Part shown: one piece after another, positions 1-10,625 of the stretch
Position numbering within the stretch: the stretch's first letter is position 1
How the letters are laid out: every line of letters starts with the position of its first letter
NCBI GenBank assembly: GCA_015039315.1
Contig: WIDE01000221.1
Coordinates: forward strand, 1 to 23,975
DNA length: 23,975 nt
Source: Clavulina sp. PMI_390
Taxonomy: Eukaryota > Basidiomycota > Agaricomycetes > Cantharellales > Hydnaceae
Reading direction: 5' to 3'
The notes under the pieces: generated by a model
Database searches by the model: none
The model's input: the letters and a program-made list of their open reading frames with translations, nothing else
Told to the model about the DNA's origin: nothing
Program-made: the position numbers and the translations under genes

Positions 1-1969
1 GGTGATGACGGCCGTGTTGATAGACACAAAGTTCCTAGTGGCAGGGAGTGAGGAACTATCAGCCGCTCCGAGATAACGTCCGCCCTAACCATAGATGCGA
101 AGTCAGCCAAGTGTTCGGTATAAAACCGTTTAAGGAGACCTACACCAAAGATGATCTCGTAGTGGGGAGTGTTAGGCCCAGCAGTCGGATCATTCTTGGC
201 ATTGAGGATGCCTGTCTTGTATGGAGCACGGCCGTACATGATGCCACTGACAGGACTCGTGGAGAGCATACCTAGAGACGATTGGGGAGTTAAGTCACCA
301 ATTAGCACCGGCTACCTGATGAACATAGTATGCTGACCTGTGTGATTCGCCATATACAGAGCCACTTGGGCGGAGGCAATATTTGGATTATTACTCATGG
401 AATCGAACGATGTGCCGTTGTAATAGAAGTTACTGTAGTGTGAAGGAATAAATAATGCGTTAGTGACATTAGGGGTGACGATCTGATGGGGCGGCCAGCA
501 TACTTGGCGATCCAAGGGTGGTCCTAGTAAGATGGACATCATTTGGGCAGTGCTTTGAGCCACGATTTAGGAGCCTTAACGTACCCGAAGGTTGGCTCCC
601 ACGTTTGGGTTGTCAACCCGCGCCGCAATCCCGTGGGCCCTTAGGAGGGTTGAGTTACCGATGCCAGAGACTTGGAGAAGTTGTGGAGTGGCAACTACCC
701 CGGCGGACAGTATAACCTCTTTCCTTGCAGAAAAATTAAATAGTGGCCCTGTCAAAAAGTACGTGTTAGCTAGCATGATGAGACTGGAGAAAGAGAGGCT
801 GGATAAATGTATGTGCGGCCTACCGTTGAGGGTTTGCTGGACCATCAAACCAGTGACGATAGGGCCTTTCACGAGCCGTGAGGTTTTGGCGAATGTGAGT
901 TCAGTTACGCGGGTGTTGATGAGAAGGTCGAGGTTGGGACGAGCAGCAATAGTAGCATTGCCCATGTAGTCCATTGATTGCGCACGAACGCCACCTCCAA
1001 TAGTCGCTACCAGCTGAGAGAGCCCAAGAGGGGTACCATCATTGTAATCTTTATTCAATGGAATATCAGGATAGCCTGGGGTGCCCGGGATCTATATCCC
1101 ACCAAACATAGTCAATTTAGCAACGCACAGTCAGGAAAATAAGAACACTAATACCTCGAAGATCTGAGTGTTGAAGCTGAGATTGTAGTTGGGCAAGGAC
1201 ATTTTGATCGGTCCGGCTGTACCGAGAGCACTCGGTGTCGAGGCACCGACTTGATTTAAGGCGCTGGTGGGAGGAACAATATGTTCGGCCTATGAAGAAC
1301 GTGGTCATTTGGATTTTCCATCGCTGGTGACGCTGAGAGGGCGAAGCAATTGAGAAAGAAATATTCACCTTGTTGAAATAGCGGACGATAGAATTCCAGC
1401 TCCACCCTGGGTCTCCTGTGACTCTGGAAAACTTGTTCCAGTCCTCTTCGGAACCACGGTTCCAGATGCAGTAGTCTTTCCAGGGGTAGCGTTAACCCCA
1501 CGATACACCGACTGAAAAGGCGATGATACGCACTGATTGAGCTACTTCCTCCTCCTACCATTCCCTTTTGGTAGGAGAGAGCCCTGTTATTCGTGTAGGG
1601 ATTCGGAGCCAGTGTGTAGTTCCTACGAGGTGGATTTCATGGTCAATGTGAATCAATCGATCAGAACAAGAATAGCCTGATGACATCCTACCAGTTGTAG
1701 AACAGGTCCGGGGAGTCCTGAACCGCCTCGAGGGGGATATTTACGGCGTCTATATTATCTGGAAGTGGTCCAGCTTCGATGACTAGCACGCGGAAAGCAC
1801 TGTTTTCTGAAAGTCGGCCACCAACCACAGCACCCCCAGTTCCAGCACCTACGATGATAAAGTCGTAAGTCTTGGAAACAATTGACTTGGGGTCCGTATA
1901 GATCAGAGATTTTGCAGAAGCGACCCAGAAGCCTAGGATGGCGAGGTAGGCGAGGATTGGGGACAACAT
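1..1969 (-). CDS. GMC oxidoreductase (aryl-alcohol oxidase/AA3-like), 5' part, runs off the window
   Basis: Secreted FAD-dependent oxidoreductase; family members oxidise alcohols or sugars and feed H2O2 to lignocellulose decay. Spliced exons: 1969-1692, 1622-1534, 1475-1369, 1289-1155, 1091-824, 748-585, 523-504, 432-316, 246-144, 84-1. They give 455 residues without a stop, against about 600 for the family, so the last part with the catalytic His region lies left of the window. Visible: hydrophobic signal peptide (residues 1-20); FAD dinucleotide motif GAGTGG at 41-46 with Glu65 ending the second strand; GMC signature 1 around 112-130 (GGGSSSINYCIWNRG, with Gly where Leu is usual before GGSS); signature 2 around 307-323 (SAGVVATPQLLQVSGIG). 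All nine introns are GT-AG, 58-79 nt. Exon 7 is only 20 nt. I see no break, so it looks functional. Substrate cannot be read from this part. The start is the only Met before the signal peptide. Confidence 0.9.
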
Positions 1970-3443
1970 TGGGAGAGTGAGGCATCAAAGAGGACGCTCG
2001 CCACTCGGTTTAAAACCTGAGCATCATTCCATTGAAATCTTGTCAAGCCAAATTCCGCCAGTAAGAAGAGGAGTCGCCTCATCCTTGCTACCTCCGCTTT
2101 GCCGCGGTGGGGACCAGAAATGGGAAGGCGGTTTCGAGCCATTGATTTCACCTGTCATTCCACAGTATCCTCAGCCTGGTAGACGATTTGCGTCATAATC
2201 TAGAGTTTATACTAACCATGGAATAGGAGTGGCGGCACGGACTGCTCTCTGCGGTCAAGAGCGCTTTGACGGATTAGACGCCAAGGTTTTTCAATTCGCA
2301 CCCCGGCGCCATCGGTATTGCAGTCTCTTACAGTGCGAGAAACCACGGGACCACCTCACAAGTTGTCTCGATTCAGAAAATTAATGAGCCATGCTCCGAC
2401 AGCTCCAACTCTTTCGCTTCATGAATGACAGCAGAGCTCCTAGTAGACCACCCACATTGCAAAGTAGGCAACATAAGCTTGCATGACTCCCGGAGCCAGA
2501 GTGGTGGGGGGCATGCGCTTCTCCGTGCAACACTCCTGCACCTCGGGGCAAGGTATCAGTTGGAAATTAAGGAAGAAGCTGTGGATAGCTGTGAAACTCC
2601 TAGGGTGAAGATGAAGTCGAATAGATCGTGGAAGTGCATCGCGTCCTTGGCCAAAAAATTGATTCGATATCTTCAGTCGTCAGGATTGGTCTCGATCTCT
2701 CGACTGATGACAATGGGGCTAGATGCAATGTGTAACGCCGGTGAGTGACAGAGAACTTCCCTATCGAGTGAAACGGGACGAACAATCGTTTGTATGCAGC
2801 CAATAATGGATATACGAGTGCATCCAGATTATCGGTCATTTATCAGAGGCTGAATCGATAGTTCTTCTAAGTATTTGCAGCAGATCCTCACAAAAAGGGG
2901 CCTAAATTTTCATAGGAGTATCGGAACAATCAGATGTCATCATAGTTTAGGGTGTCATGAGAAATGTTAATGAGTGGCCTCGCTAACGACTGAGCAAGTC
3001 TACGAAGGGATGGCGATGCGCAGACAGGAGGTTGATTTAAATCAGTTGTTTTTCGGCCCAATCAGAAAGTTGGACAGCTGACGACTGAGAGAACACCTAA
3101 GCATTCCGAAAGTGCCTCCTGACATCTATCAACGCCATAATTGACTGATCCAGTAGGGCGGAGGATCATCCGGATTGAAGCTTCCTTTCCCTCTTCCACT
3201 GACAACTAGCTGACATCTTGTTGCTTGGATTTCCAAGTCGAGTTGAGGTAGATCTCACCTCGCTCAATAGGATGCCCCTGTGACCAATAAATCGGGCCAC
3301 TTGACTCAGATATTGTCGGCTTGAGACCGCGGCATACTCAATTTGTCCTCACGGCCGGACCTCCATCGACCTGATAATCCGAACTGCGAATCAGATACGA
3401 CCATCCCCGAGTAGTCTTTTCGTCCGATTGGAAGTTGTCCTAA

Positions 3444-3467
3444 TATGGGGATTTACCCATCCCCATA
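3444..3467. repeat. Perfect 9-bp inverted repeat (hairpin)
   Basis: Left arm TATGGGGAT (3444-3452) and right arm ATCCCCATA (3459-3467) are exact reverse complements around the six bases TTACCC. It lies in the gene-poor stretch, far from any confident gene. It could be a protein-binding palindrome or the end of a small hairpin element; nothing around it decides. Confidence 0.7.
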
Positions 3468-4859
3468 AGTTTCATCCTAGTTAGCGCACACATATATAGA
3501 GCAACATATAATAGCACGAACCAGTAGCACGACCCAGAAGGCCGAGACTTTCCGTGTCAAACTAGTGGTCCACTCTATCGCCACGTTCAGTACGGGATGG
3601 CGGTCATGAGGGAACCTAGAGGGCGCCATATAGATGCCATAATAGTGAGCCTATTTGAGTATAAGGGAGTACCGCGGGCATCGAATAGGAGAAATATTGA
3701 TGTGTCAAAGGTGGGAGTGATTGAGAGAGCAATGCGCGTACCGAAATAGCAACAGCACGAAGATCAAAAGTTTGAAGGCATTTATCACGTAGTATATTTA
3801 CCGCGTCATATGACGGGAGTAGATTGATGAGCAAACGGTGGGCCGGTTTGGATACAGCAGGGCGTATGTTTTGGTGAATCTCGCTCAGGTCGATCATCGC
3901 CAGGGGGTTGGTAAGTTGGGAAGCCATGACCTTCTATGGCGTGCGTCCACCTCGATCAATCTCCTAAATATAAGATAAAGAAAAATTACGATGAAAATTT
4001 CATATCTTGTTCCATAGGGAGATGTGAGGAGCAATGTGTGAAGGTGAGTCTGCGGAACACATGCAGCGTGACAAATCAAATTCGAACGTGACGTCAGACC
4101 GTCAAGTGGACGGCAGCGGAGACTATCGAATAGTTGTTTACTGCTGAATAGGATGCGCGATAGTCTCGCTGGACCTACTGTATTTTTTGCCCTGGAATTC
4201 GAGGCGAAACCTGCTCTCGATAGTTTCAGCCATTGATAGGCCCGCGCTCATCAGGCCTTGTGAAACAACTGTTACGGGACCGGTTGTTGGGAAACACCGG
4301 AACCGCGGGAAACACAATTCGACTTCACTATTGAATAAATGCGGTTCGTCTGGGCGGGACCTGACGTCGAGAGCACACGAGGATTAGAGGAATGGGGGAA
4401 AAACTGATAGAGTTGATTCGGCGAGAGGACCCCATAACTCTCTGTACAGATATTATATAGTACATGTGTAGCAACCGTAATTAAGAGATATGAAACTAAG
4501 AGGCACGAGACACTAATTGGTCGAGTGCCGAAAGAAGAAACAAGATATGATACAGAGCCGCAAACACGAACATACCCGAACATACCAACTCATAACAACA
4601 ACAGCCTCTTCTAAACGTCTAACATAGCCGTTTGAACCACGAAAATAATATCTCTCGCTATGGGTCTCATTAATGCACCTCAATTGAGCGTCGTGACTAT
4701 TCCGTAAGCACATGGTGGCTTTGGGCGATACCTTTCTGATATTAGCGCTGTACCGTGACTAGCGGATCCCCTGATTTACCCCCTCACGCAGAGATTCAAG
4801 TGCATAGATCGTGCCTCATAATCAAAACCGCGTCATACGTCAGCCTCGTAATCACTTGA

Positions 4860-5720
4860 CTGTGTGGTGGGATGTTTTCACAGAAACGGCACAACCTTTG
4901 ACGTTGAAAATGTTACGGAACCTACCCAATTTTCATTGTCATTCGCCAGTGCGTTACCACCACCACTGGAGTAGCAAATTACTATTATCCTAAGCATCCA
5001 TCGTCGTTTACATTTTAGATACCACTTTGGGTCTGGGGGCCTCTGGTTCTCGCCCACTTTACCTACCGGGGTGTGAAAATCTGCATTGATTGTGATTGTG
5101 ATTTCATCGACACGTGCCACATCTATCTCAATGAGCAATGGATGCGGCCCCTGACGCCCACAATACCAAGCTCCTCATTACTTTTACAAATAACAAGGCC
5201 ACTGCGGTTCATTCACCCGCCGAGTCTTCTGTGCCCCACGAAGGCGAAGCGGTGCTGCTGTGGTGATGGAATATTCTGGACAATCAACGTCAGCACCAGG
5301 TTGTAGTGACGTTTCTTGCCAGGAATCCTGCGCTGGACATAAGCCACGGGGATGCTCGCAATGCATTTATTTCGCGCCATCTCAGTTACGGTGAATTTAT
5401 TTCTGTTCTGTCACGCTCCGTTAAATTCTTTTCCTAGGCAGAGAATCGTTCTGGGTGTTTCAACGGCTCTGCTTCTCATCATCATACTTGTTGCCATCTT
5501 GTTCTAGGTGCATGCTTTGGCATCTCGTACTCGGGGTCACAGCTATTCGTATCATTAATCTGAGCGGTGCCATTCATACGGAAGCACCAATAACCACCCT
5601 GACCACCTCAATGGCGACAGGTTCACAAGTCCGCCTCCTTCATCGATCGCAACAGACTTGTACGTCTACTCACGGCTGTAATGCAAGGACTTCCTACTAT
5701 GGCTGGGGTCGGCACTAACT
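4860..5720 (+). pseudogene. Doubtful decayed membrane-protein gene, perhaps a relative of the paralogous pair at 7.4-10.6 kb
   Basis: Weak. A plausible intron (GTGCGT donor at about 4949, TTTTAG acceptor at about 5018, TCCTAAGC inside) is followed by coding-like stretches in shifting frames. One frame at about 5145-5270 reads toward GEAVLLW then a TGA, and continues with QHQVVVTF, resembling the SPVLLWAG ... LTIRM section of the protein at 9243. At about 5446-5506 another stretch encodes the hydrophobic helix RIVLGVSTALLLIIILVAIL, ended by TAG, which would fit the C-terminal membrane anchor of that family. No continuous model could be built and several stops intervene. The likeness could be chance; I list it because the order of the pieces agrees with the neighbours. 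Confidence 0.18.
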
Positions 5721-7396
5721 GTACAGGCACTGAGCAGTATTTTTTATTTTTATTAAGACGAGGAAGTGAATGCCTTGCGATCATGGGTAATCAGAAGTTC
5801 GTATTCTGGAGCGCAATTAAGAAATCAGACAATCTTCCTAGGTGTATCCTTTAGCGAGTATTTGAAACTCGGGGGGAAGAGAGTGAGCATCTGTTCAAAT
5901 TCCGTTGTGTAAGGCCTACAATCATCTCTTTTCTAGCAATCTGATACCATTTCAATGCACGAATTTGCATGAGGGAACAGTGATGTATCGAAAGCGGATT
6001 TGGGCTGAAATGAGATTACTGAGGTGTAGCAAAAGCGACCGTGCTATCATAAGGGAACATGACATGATGGGTTCATATTATAAGTTGATGAGTCGAAGGA
6101 TAATTATTCAGGGTGTCGATGAGAAATAGACAAGAAAATATTATTGAGACCATTTGTGGGTGGACGGATATTTGGCAAATCATTAAATGCTTGAAAGGGA
6201 GATAAATGGAAACGGCTGTTGTTTCACTGAGTAATAAGACGGGCTTTATTCGTAGCGGGAGGATGCACGGTTAGCTTTGTCATGGTTAAGTAGTTTAATC
6301 GAATATATTGACAGGTATTGTTCGGTCCAAGCAGAGAGAGTTCAGGAATAAGCGATGGAATTTGAGTGATGGAGAGAATGGGGATATCTGCATGACGCGA
6401 AGAGAGGTGCTACCACATGGTGGCAGGGAATTATCCTATAGCAAAAGATTCATGAGCAGGATGCTCACGTAGACCCAAGCAAATTTTGCCCTAGTAATCT
6501 ATCTAGCAATCCCCCTCGGGGCTCTTGAAAAGTACTTACGGCGCTCTTGCCTAGTTAGAGAGTAAGGCGTGATAAGTGTGATAACGAAAAATAAGCGAGA
6601 AAAGCCGCAAGATCATACGGAGAGCGAGAAGACCAAGAAAGGATTGCAAGGGATATCACGTACTGCGTACATGTCCAGCGTCTGATCCAAAACCGCCTGA
6701 ACGAATCGATTCACTGGAGACAGCTGCTGTATTTGCGGGAAGAGCAAACGTCTGCGGCACGGAGGAAACATTCAGACGCGAGAGGTAACTAGCATAGCAG
6801 CTGTGCAATCAGCCGATCAAACGAAGATCAATGACGGGAGCACCCCAGACGTTCATGGAGGAGTTAAGCGGGATGTCTACGCCATAAGATGGTTTGCACA
6901 GTGTCGGAGAGACTCAGAGAGTGGGCAGTGTATGAGGCGGAAAAGGGGTTGAAGGGACACGTGACCGTAAAGATGTGGGGATTAGGGCGACGGGCCAATC
7001 AAATCGTTGCCGGCGGGACAAAGTCTCCCGGTTTTATAATATTAGATAGTGTGCGAAGATGGGCTCGATGTTTTGTCAGAGATCTTATGTATATTTGATC
7101 GATCTTGTATCAAAATGACTTAACTCCATCTCCCAATCCGAAAGGAACAATGTCATGCTTTTCTAGATGTATGTGTCTACCTTTTCCTAATACTTACACA
7201 TGCATGCGAAGGGTGTTGATCTAGATACGGCGATCGGAAACGGTTCTATGAAATAAAGTAAGGGGGGATCGCGAAAAGCGTGCGTTTGTCACCTATGATC
7301 AACTATACCGAGTCGCGGGATGGGGAGCGAGGGCAGTTTAGAACATTTTAGCAGTAACAAATGGTGTATATTTATGAGCAAAGGCCGTAGCATTGA

Positions 7397-8557
7397 CTAT
7401 CTCCAGAGAGGTCGTAATGCGTCTCCCACAACTGCTATAAACAAAAGCACAAGGAATACAAATCCGAAAAATAATACTCCGCGAACCACTGCCTCCATGA
7501 TTATCATGAACTCTTTTACAACGGCTAGCACCTGATCCCACCTGAGTTTGAACGGTTAACGAGAGTTTCAGAGTATACGAATGATATAATGGGAGAGGCA
7601 TGTGATATAAATCCATCCCTATTCAACCATTACAAGTGAGCACTTACCACCAATCCAAGATAAGGTCCCACATCCCCTTTTTTGGAGATTCTTCAGACAC
7701 GCTGAAGAAGTTGCGAGTTAGGGAGAGTAGAGAATCAAACGATTATAGATTACCCACAATTCAGGAAAACTCTCTTGTGGCGATGGTTTGAGGATGAATG
7801 CGTGTAGCGCAATGGCACCAGGTTTTTTGCTTGATGGAGCAGCATGTTTGGCCATCCGAAGTGTCATCGTGACAGGCCCGGACGACGGTAGTACCATGCT
7901 TCCAGCCCACATGGGGACAGGCTCATGGCTAAGCAGGGCCTGCTGATAAGCTCGCGCTGCGTCTACCCGAACGCATGTGGGGGGGAGCTCGGAAGCAAGA
8001 GTCATGAAGCATAGCTCCTGATCGGTGGTTGAGTAGGAATCAAGTTCAGATATGGGAGCGCCGAAAACGCTGATAACAATTTCTGATGGGGCTTTACGAA
8101 ATAGCAAGTTGATTTTGAGGCTCTTGAACTCAACAACGCATTCAAGGAACTTACTGGTTGGCGATCCGGCCGGTAATTCAAAGGTAACCTCGGCATGAGC
8201 ATCATGAGACTTAGTTGATGCAATCGTGTATTGATGGGGATCGCTAATGTGGGTATTCTGGAACTGATGGCGCTTCCAAATGGGCTGATCCCTGCCACCA
8301 CACCACCACATGAAGCGACGCAGGCACTCCGGTTGCGGAAGGTATTTGATCCGAGTATCATTGGAGTAGATGATGGTGGAAGTATTCTCCCCAAGCATTG
8401 CAAGCGCCTCCTTCTGAGAGATGCTGAACTCGACAGGAGCCAGTTTGATACCCATCGGTTTATGCATGCTATGCAGGATGGTAGCACTGCGACATATCTG
8501 AATGATGCTAATGAGATAGAATAGGAAGAGGGGCTTCAAAGAAGTGAAGCGTAGCAT
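7397..8557 (-). CDS. Secreted/membrane-anchored protein of unknown function (paralog A)
   Basis: Exons 8557-7758, 7701-7648 and 7541-7397 give 332 residues; introns are 56 and 106 nt (donors GTGGGT, GTAAGT). Residues 1-24 look like a signal peptide. A lumenal/extracellular region follows, then a membrane helix at about 306-323 (GVLFFGFVFLVLLFIAVV) and a short basic end. This predicts a type I single-pass protein. It shares with the divergent neighbour at 9243 the pieces TIIYSNDTRI / NIIYSTNPHI, a spaced cysteine pair (Cys183, Cys195), AYQQAL near 203-208, PVPMWAG at 213-219 and VTMTLRM at 229-235, in the same order. No enzyme motif is recognised; I do not assign a function. A TTATATC element lies on this strand at about 8650-8660, 90-100 bases before the start codon. 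The start is the ATG that begins the signal peptide. Confidence 0.75.
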
Positions 8558-8913
8558 GGTGGATGGATGTTAAGAATTGACGCTGGAGGGAGGCCGCGCG
8601 CTTGGTTATGAGTTGCGGAGAACATGCATATATGATATGGAATATAAGCTGATATAAGAGCCGGTTTAAGCTTGTCCAGACCCATAATCATAAGCAGTAA
8701 CTCGGTCCCGTCGGCCCGGCAAAGAAAATTAGCCACTGAGCAAAGTCGAAACCCCAAGGAAAGCTTTGAACTTGTGAGTCGTGACGAGCTCGGTGATGGA
8801 TCGCTGGAGGCCTTAGGGATGAAATAAGACGACTCATTCGTTAGGATCTATCTATATCTCCATGCTTGCAGATGACAACCCCAAAAGAGGATAACACAGG
8901 CAGAGACCAGGGG

Positions 8914-8937
8914 TGTGACAATCTGGCCACTGTCACA
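8914..8937. promoter_or_regulatory. 7-bp inverted repeat, candidate binding site in the bidirectional promoter
   Basis: TGTGACA (8914-8920) and TGTCACA (8931-8937) are perfect reverse complements separated by ten bases that contain TGGCCA. It sits about 190 bases upstream of the plus-strand TATA element and roughly 255 from the minus-strand one. Such a dyad is typical of dimeric regulators, but no factor can be named from the sequence. Confidence 0.35.
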
Positions 8938-9127
8938 GCTCGGCCACTCGCCTGGCGGCGACGTTTCCTCAGGTCCAGGGATTCCACCCTCGGAGCACTC
9001 AGCTGTCAACTAAAGCTCTTTACGTGATCCAGATAATCACATGTCCAAAATAGGCTGGCCTAACCGAGCCATTCATTAACTCTGGCGAGGCTGTGTCGTC
9101 TCTCAAAGGCACTGCTCTGCCAAGCCT

Positions 9128-9132
9128 TATAA
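9128..9132 (+). promoter_or_regulatory. TATA box candidate for the gene starting at 9243
   Basis: CCTTATAACCC lies 111-115 bases before the chosen start codon, leaving room for a short 5' leader. It is the only good TATA-like element on this strand in the last 150 bases before the gene. Confidence 0.4.
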
Positions 9133-9242
9133 CCCTGGGGAGGAGTTGCTGTCAAACTCCTCATACTTGCGGATCAGCGCCCTGAATTGGGTTCTCCTTG
9201 GCGTATGCTTTACTGAGCCTCTCGACCAGCTCAAGATCTATC

Positions 9243-10625
9243 ATGGTCTGTTGGACCGTCCCAATACTCCTCGTGCTAGCTAGCTACATCTTCCCACTAT
9301 GCTCCTGCGCTATTTTGCCCGCATCCAGCTTACTCAGACCGTATCCCCTCAACTTCAACCCATCTCAACCAACTACGGCGCCCCTGGTTCCCACAGACAA
9401 TGCCAACATCATCTACTCGACAAACCCTCATATATATTATCTCCAAGGCCCTCTTTGCGCTGTTTCGTTTTCGACGGAATGCGACCAAAGGGAATACGCT
9501 TGGAAGCATATATCATTCCATAGCGAAGCGTTGAATAAACTCGAATCATACGCTGCTGTCACCACCAAGCACAACGATGACGATGAGAATACTCCCCGGA
9601 GGGTCGAAATTGACTTCCCTCCTTGTAGGCGCCTTTCCTTCTTCCGCTCTATCCCAGTACTAAATGACTGGAATCTGGTGTTTTTTTTTTTAGCAATAAA
9701 TTCCATATACATTTTTGCAGCTCCACGCTCTCAAGTCGTCGGCCAGCCCGTTGCACACCAAAACATATGCTTCAGCGACTCTTCACAAATCACTTGTGAA
9801 GACATCGATGTATCAATGGCATATACAGCCGCCCTAGACGACGATAGTCCCGTCCTACTATGGGCGGGTAAAGTCCCTCCACGCTTCCCACAAGGATTTC
9901 GCCTCACGATTCGTATGAACGAGAGCGCCCACACCAGCGGCCAACAGTCCGGGCTCATGAGCTTTTATGCGGCCGTATTCACGGAATCCGATACAGAGTC
10001 TCTTTCTTCGTGCGTCCATTCTTCCAATCGTGCTGAGTATAATGATTTGAACCTCTGCTCTTATATAGCACGCCTTCTCCCGTTCGCGAAGAAGATCACA
10101 CATCCTACCGGCCTCGTGGGCGGCGAGGCGTTCCAGAGGAAGGTCCTGCAGCGGCCCCGGCAACCTTCATCATTCGTACTGTGGAAGAGAACACGATTCG
10201 CGCTGACCCAAATGGCATGTGCGTAGAAGGCTGTCTTCTCTGTCTATTTATTACATCCTCAGCCCCCACAATTTGGTTCCAGATTTGTCCTGTTAGGGTA
10301 CTGGTTATTCGGCATCGCTGCCCTGATTACGATCGTATTGCTCTTGCCCTTCTTCTTGATCTTCGTCGCCCTCTTCATTCATATCATGGCATCCATCGCG
10401 TTTGGGGTCACAGGATTTCTTAATCTCCTTCTCCCCTGGTCAATGCGCGCTATCATGACCGTGCTTGGATTCGACTGTAGCACTACGGCTCTCCCCACCA
10501 CGGAAAGTAGCCCGCCCGTTCCCCCCAACGCTTCTGCGACCCCTGCGCATTCCTACGGGAGCATACCGCAAAGTCATCCGCCCTACTCCGAGCAGTCAGA
10601 TGAGTCATCGCCGACAGAAGCATAG
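9243..10625 (+). CDS. Secreted/membrane-anchored protein of unknown function (paralog B)
   Basis: Exons 9243-10009, 10069-10218 and 10283-10625 give 419 residues. The second intron can also be read as 10223-10262, giving 427. I start at 9243 rather than the in-frame ATG at 9198, because 9243 begins a clean signal peptide (about residues 1-23) in good context. The extracellular part matches paralog A: NIIYSTNPHI (55-64), Cys176 and Cys185, AYTAAL (193-198), SPVLLWAG (202-209), LTIRM (221-225). A Pro/Arg/Glu-rich linker (257-306) leads to a long hydrophobic block (about 307-370) that could hold two or three membrane helices. A Ser/Pro-rich tail ends the protein. It is longer at the C-terminus than paralog A. 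A run of eleven T (9681-9691) lies inside exon 1; splicing it out as a 37-nt intron would break the frame, so I keep it coding. Function unknown. Confidence 0.75.

Larger units (their letters stand above)
1970..7396. other. Gene-poor stretch of about 5.4 kb
   Basis: No open frame here is longer than about 107 codons and none matches a family I know; stops are scattered through all frames. Items seen: TATAAA on the minus strand at about 2208-2213, a possible distal promoter for the oxidoreductase; an unassigned 103-codon minus frame at 3616-3927 preceded by an acceptor-like pyrimidine tract; the hairpin at 3444-3467; a possible decayed coding region at about 4860-5720; an A/T run near 5739-5757; two closely spaced GATAA sites at about 6570-6584. 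I found no tRNA, rRNA or clear transposon ends by eye. It may be relic or repeat-derived DNA. A small multi-exon gene could be hidden, because exons of 50-100 nt are invisible without homology. Confidence 0.55.
8558..9242. promoter_or_regulatory. Shared intergenic region between two divergent paralogs
   Basis: About 685 bases lie between the two start codons, with no gene seen. TATA-like elements point both ways: TTATATC on the minus strand at about 8650-8660 and TATAA at 9128-9132 on the plus strand. Between them is an inverted repeat (8914-8937). The head-to-head arrangement of related genes suggests shared regulation; that part is inference. Confidence 0.5.

Noticed and set aside
316..432. 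Possibility that the oxidoreductase is a frameshifted pseudogene here
   Set aside because: The frame changes are fully explained by canonical introns at 433-503 and 247-315 with branch-site-like motifs.
2120..2150. GGTTTCGAGCC, like a tRNA B box
   Set aside because: No A box, anticodon stem or acceptor stem could be paired around it.
3616..3927. 103-codon minus frame, considered as part of a Zn2Cys6 transcription factor
   Set aside because: The resemblance (LLINLLPSYDAV) is slight; no cysteine cluster or continuing exons could be found up- or downstream.
9657..9693. Apparent 37-nt intron (GTACTA ... T run ... TAG) in paralog B
   Set aside because: Its length is not a multiple of three, so removal would break the frame that aligns with paralog A on both sides.
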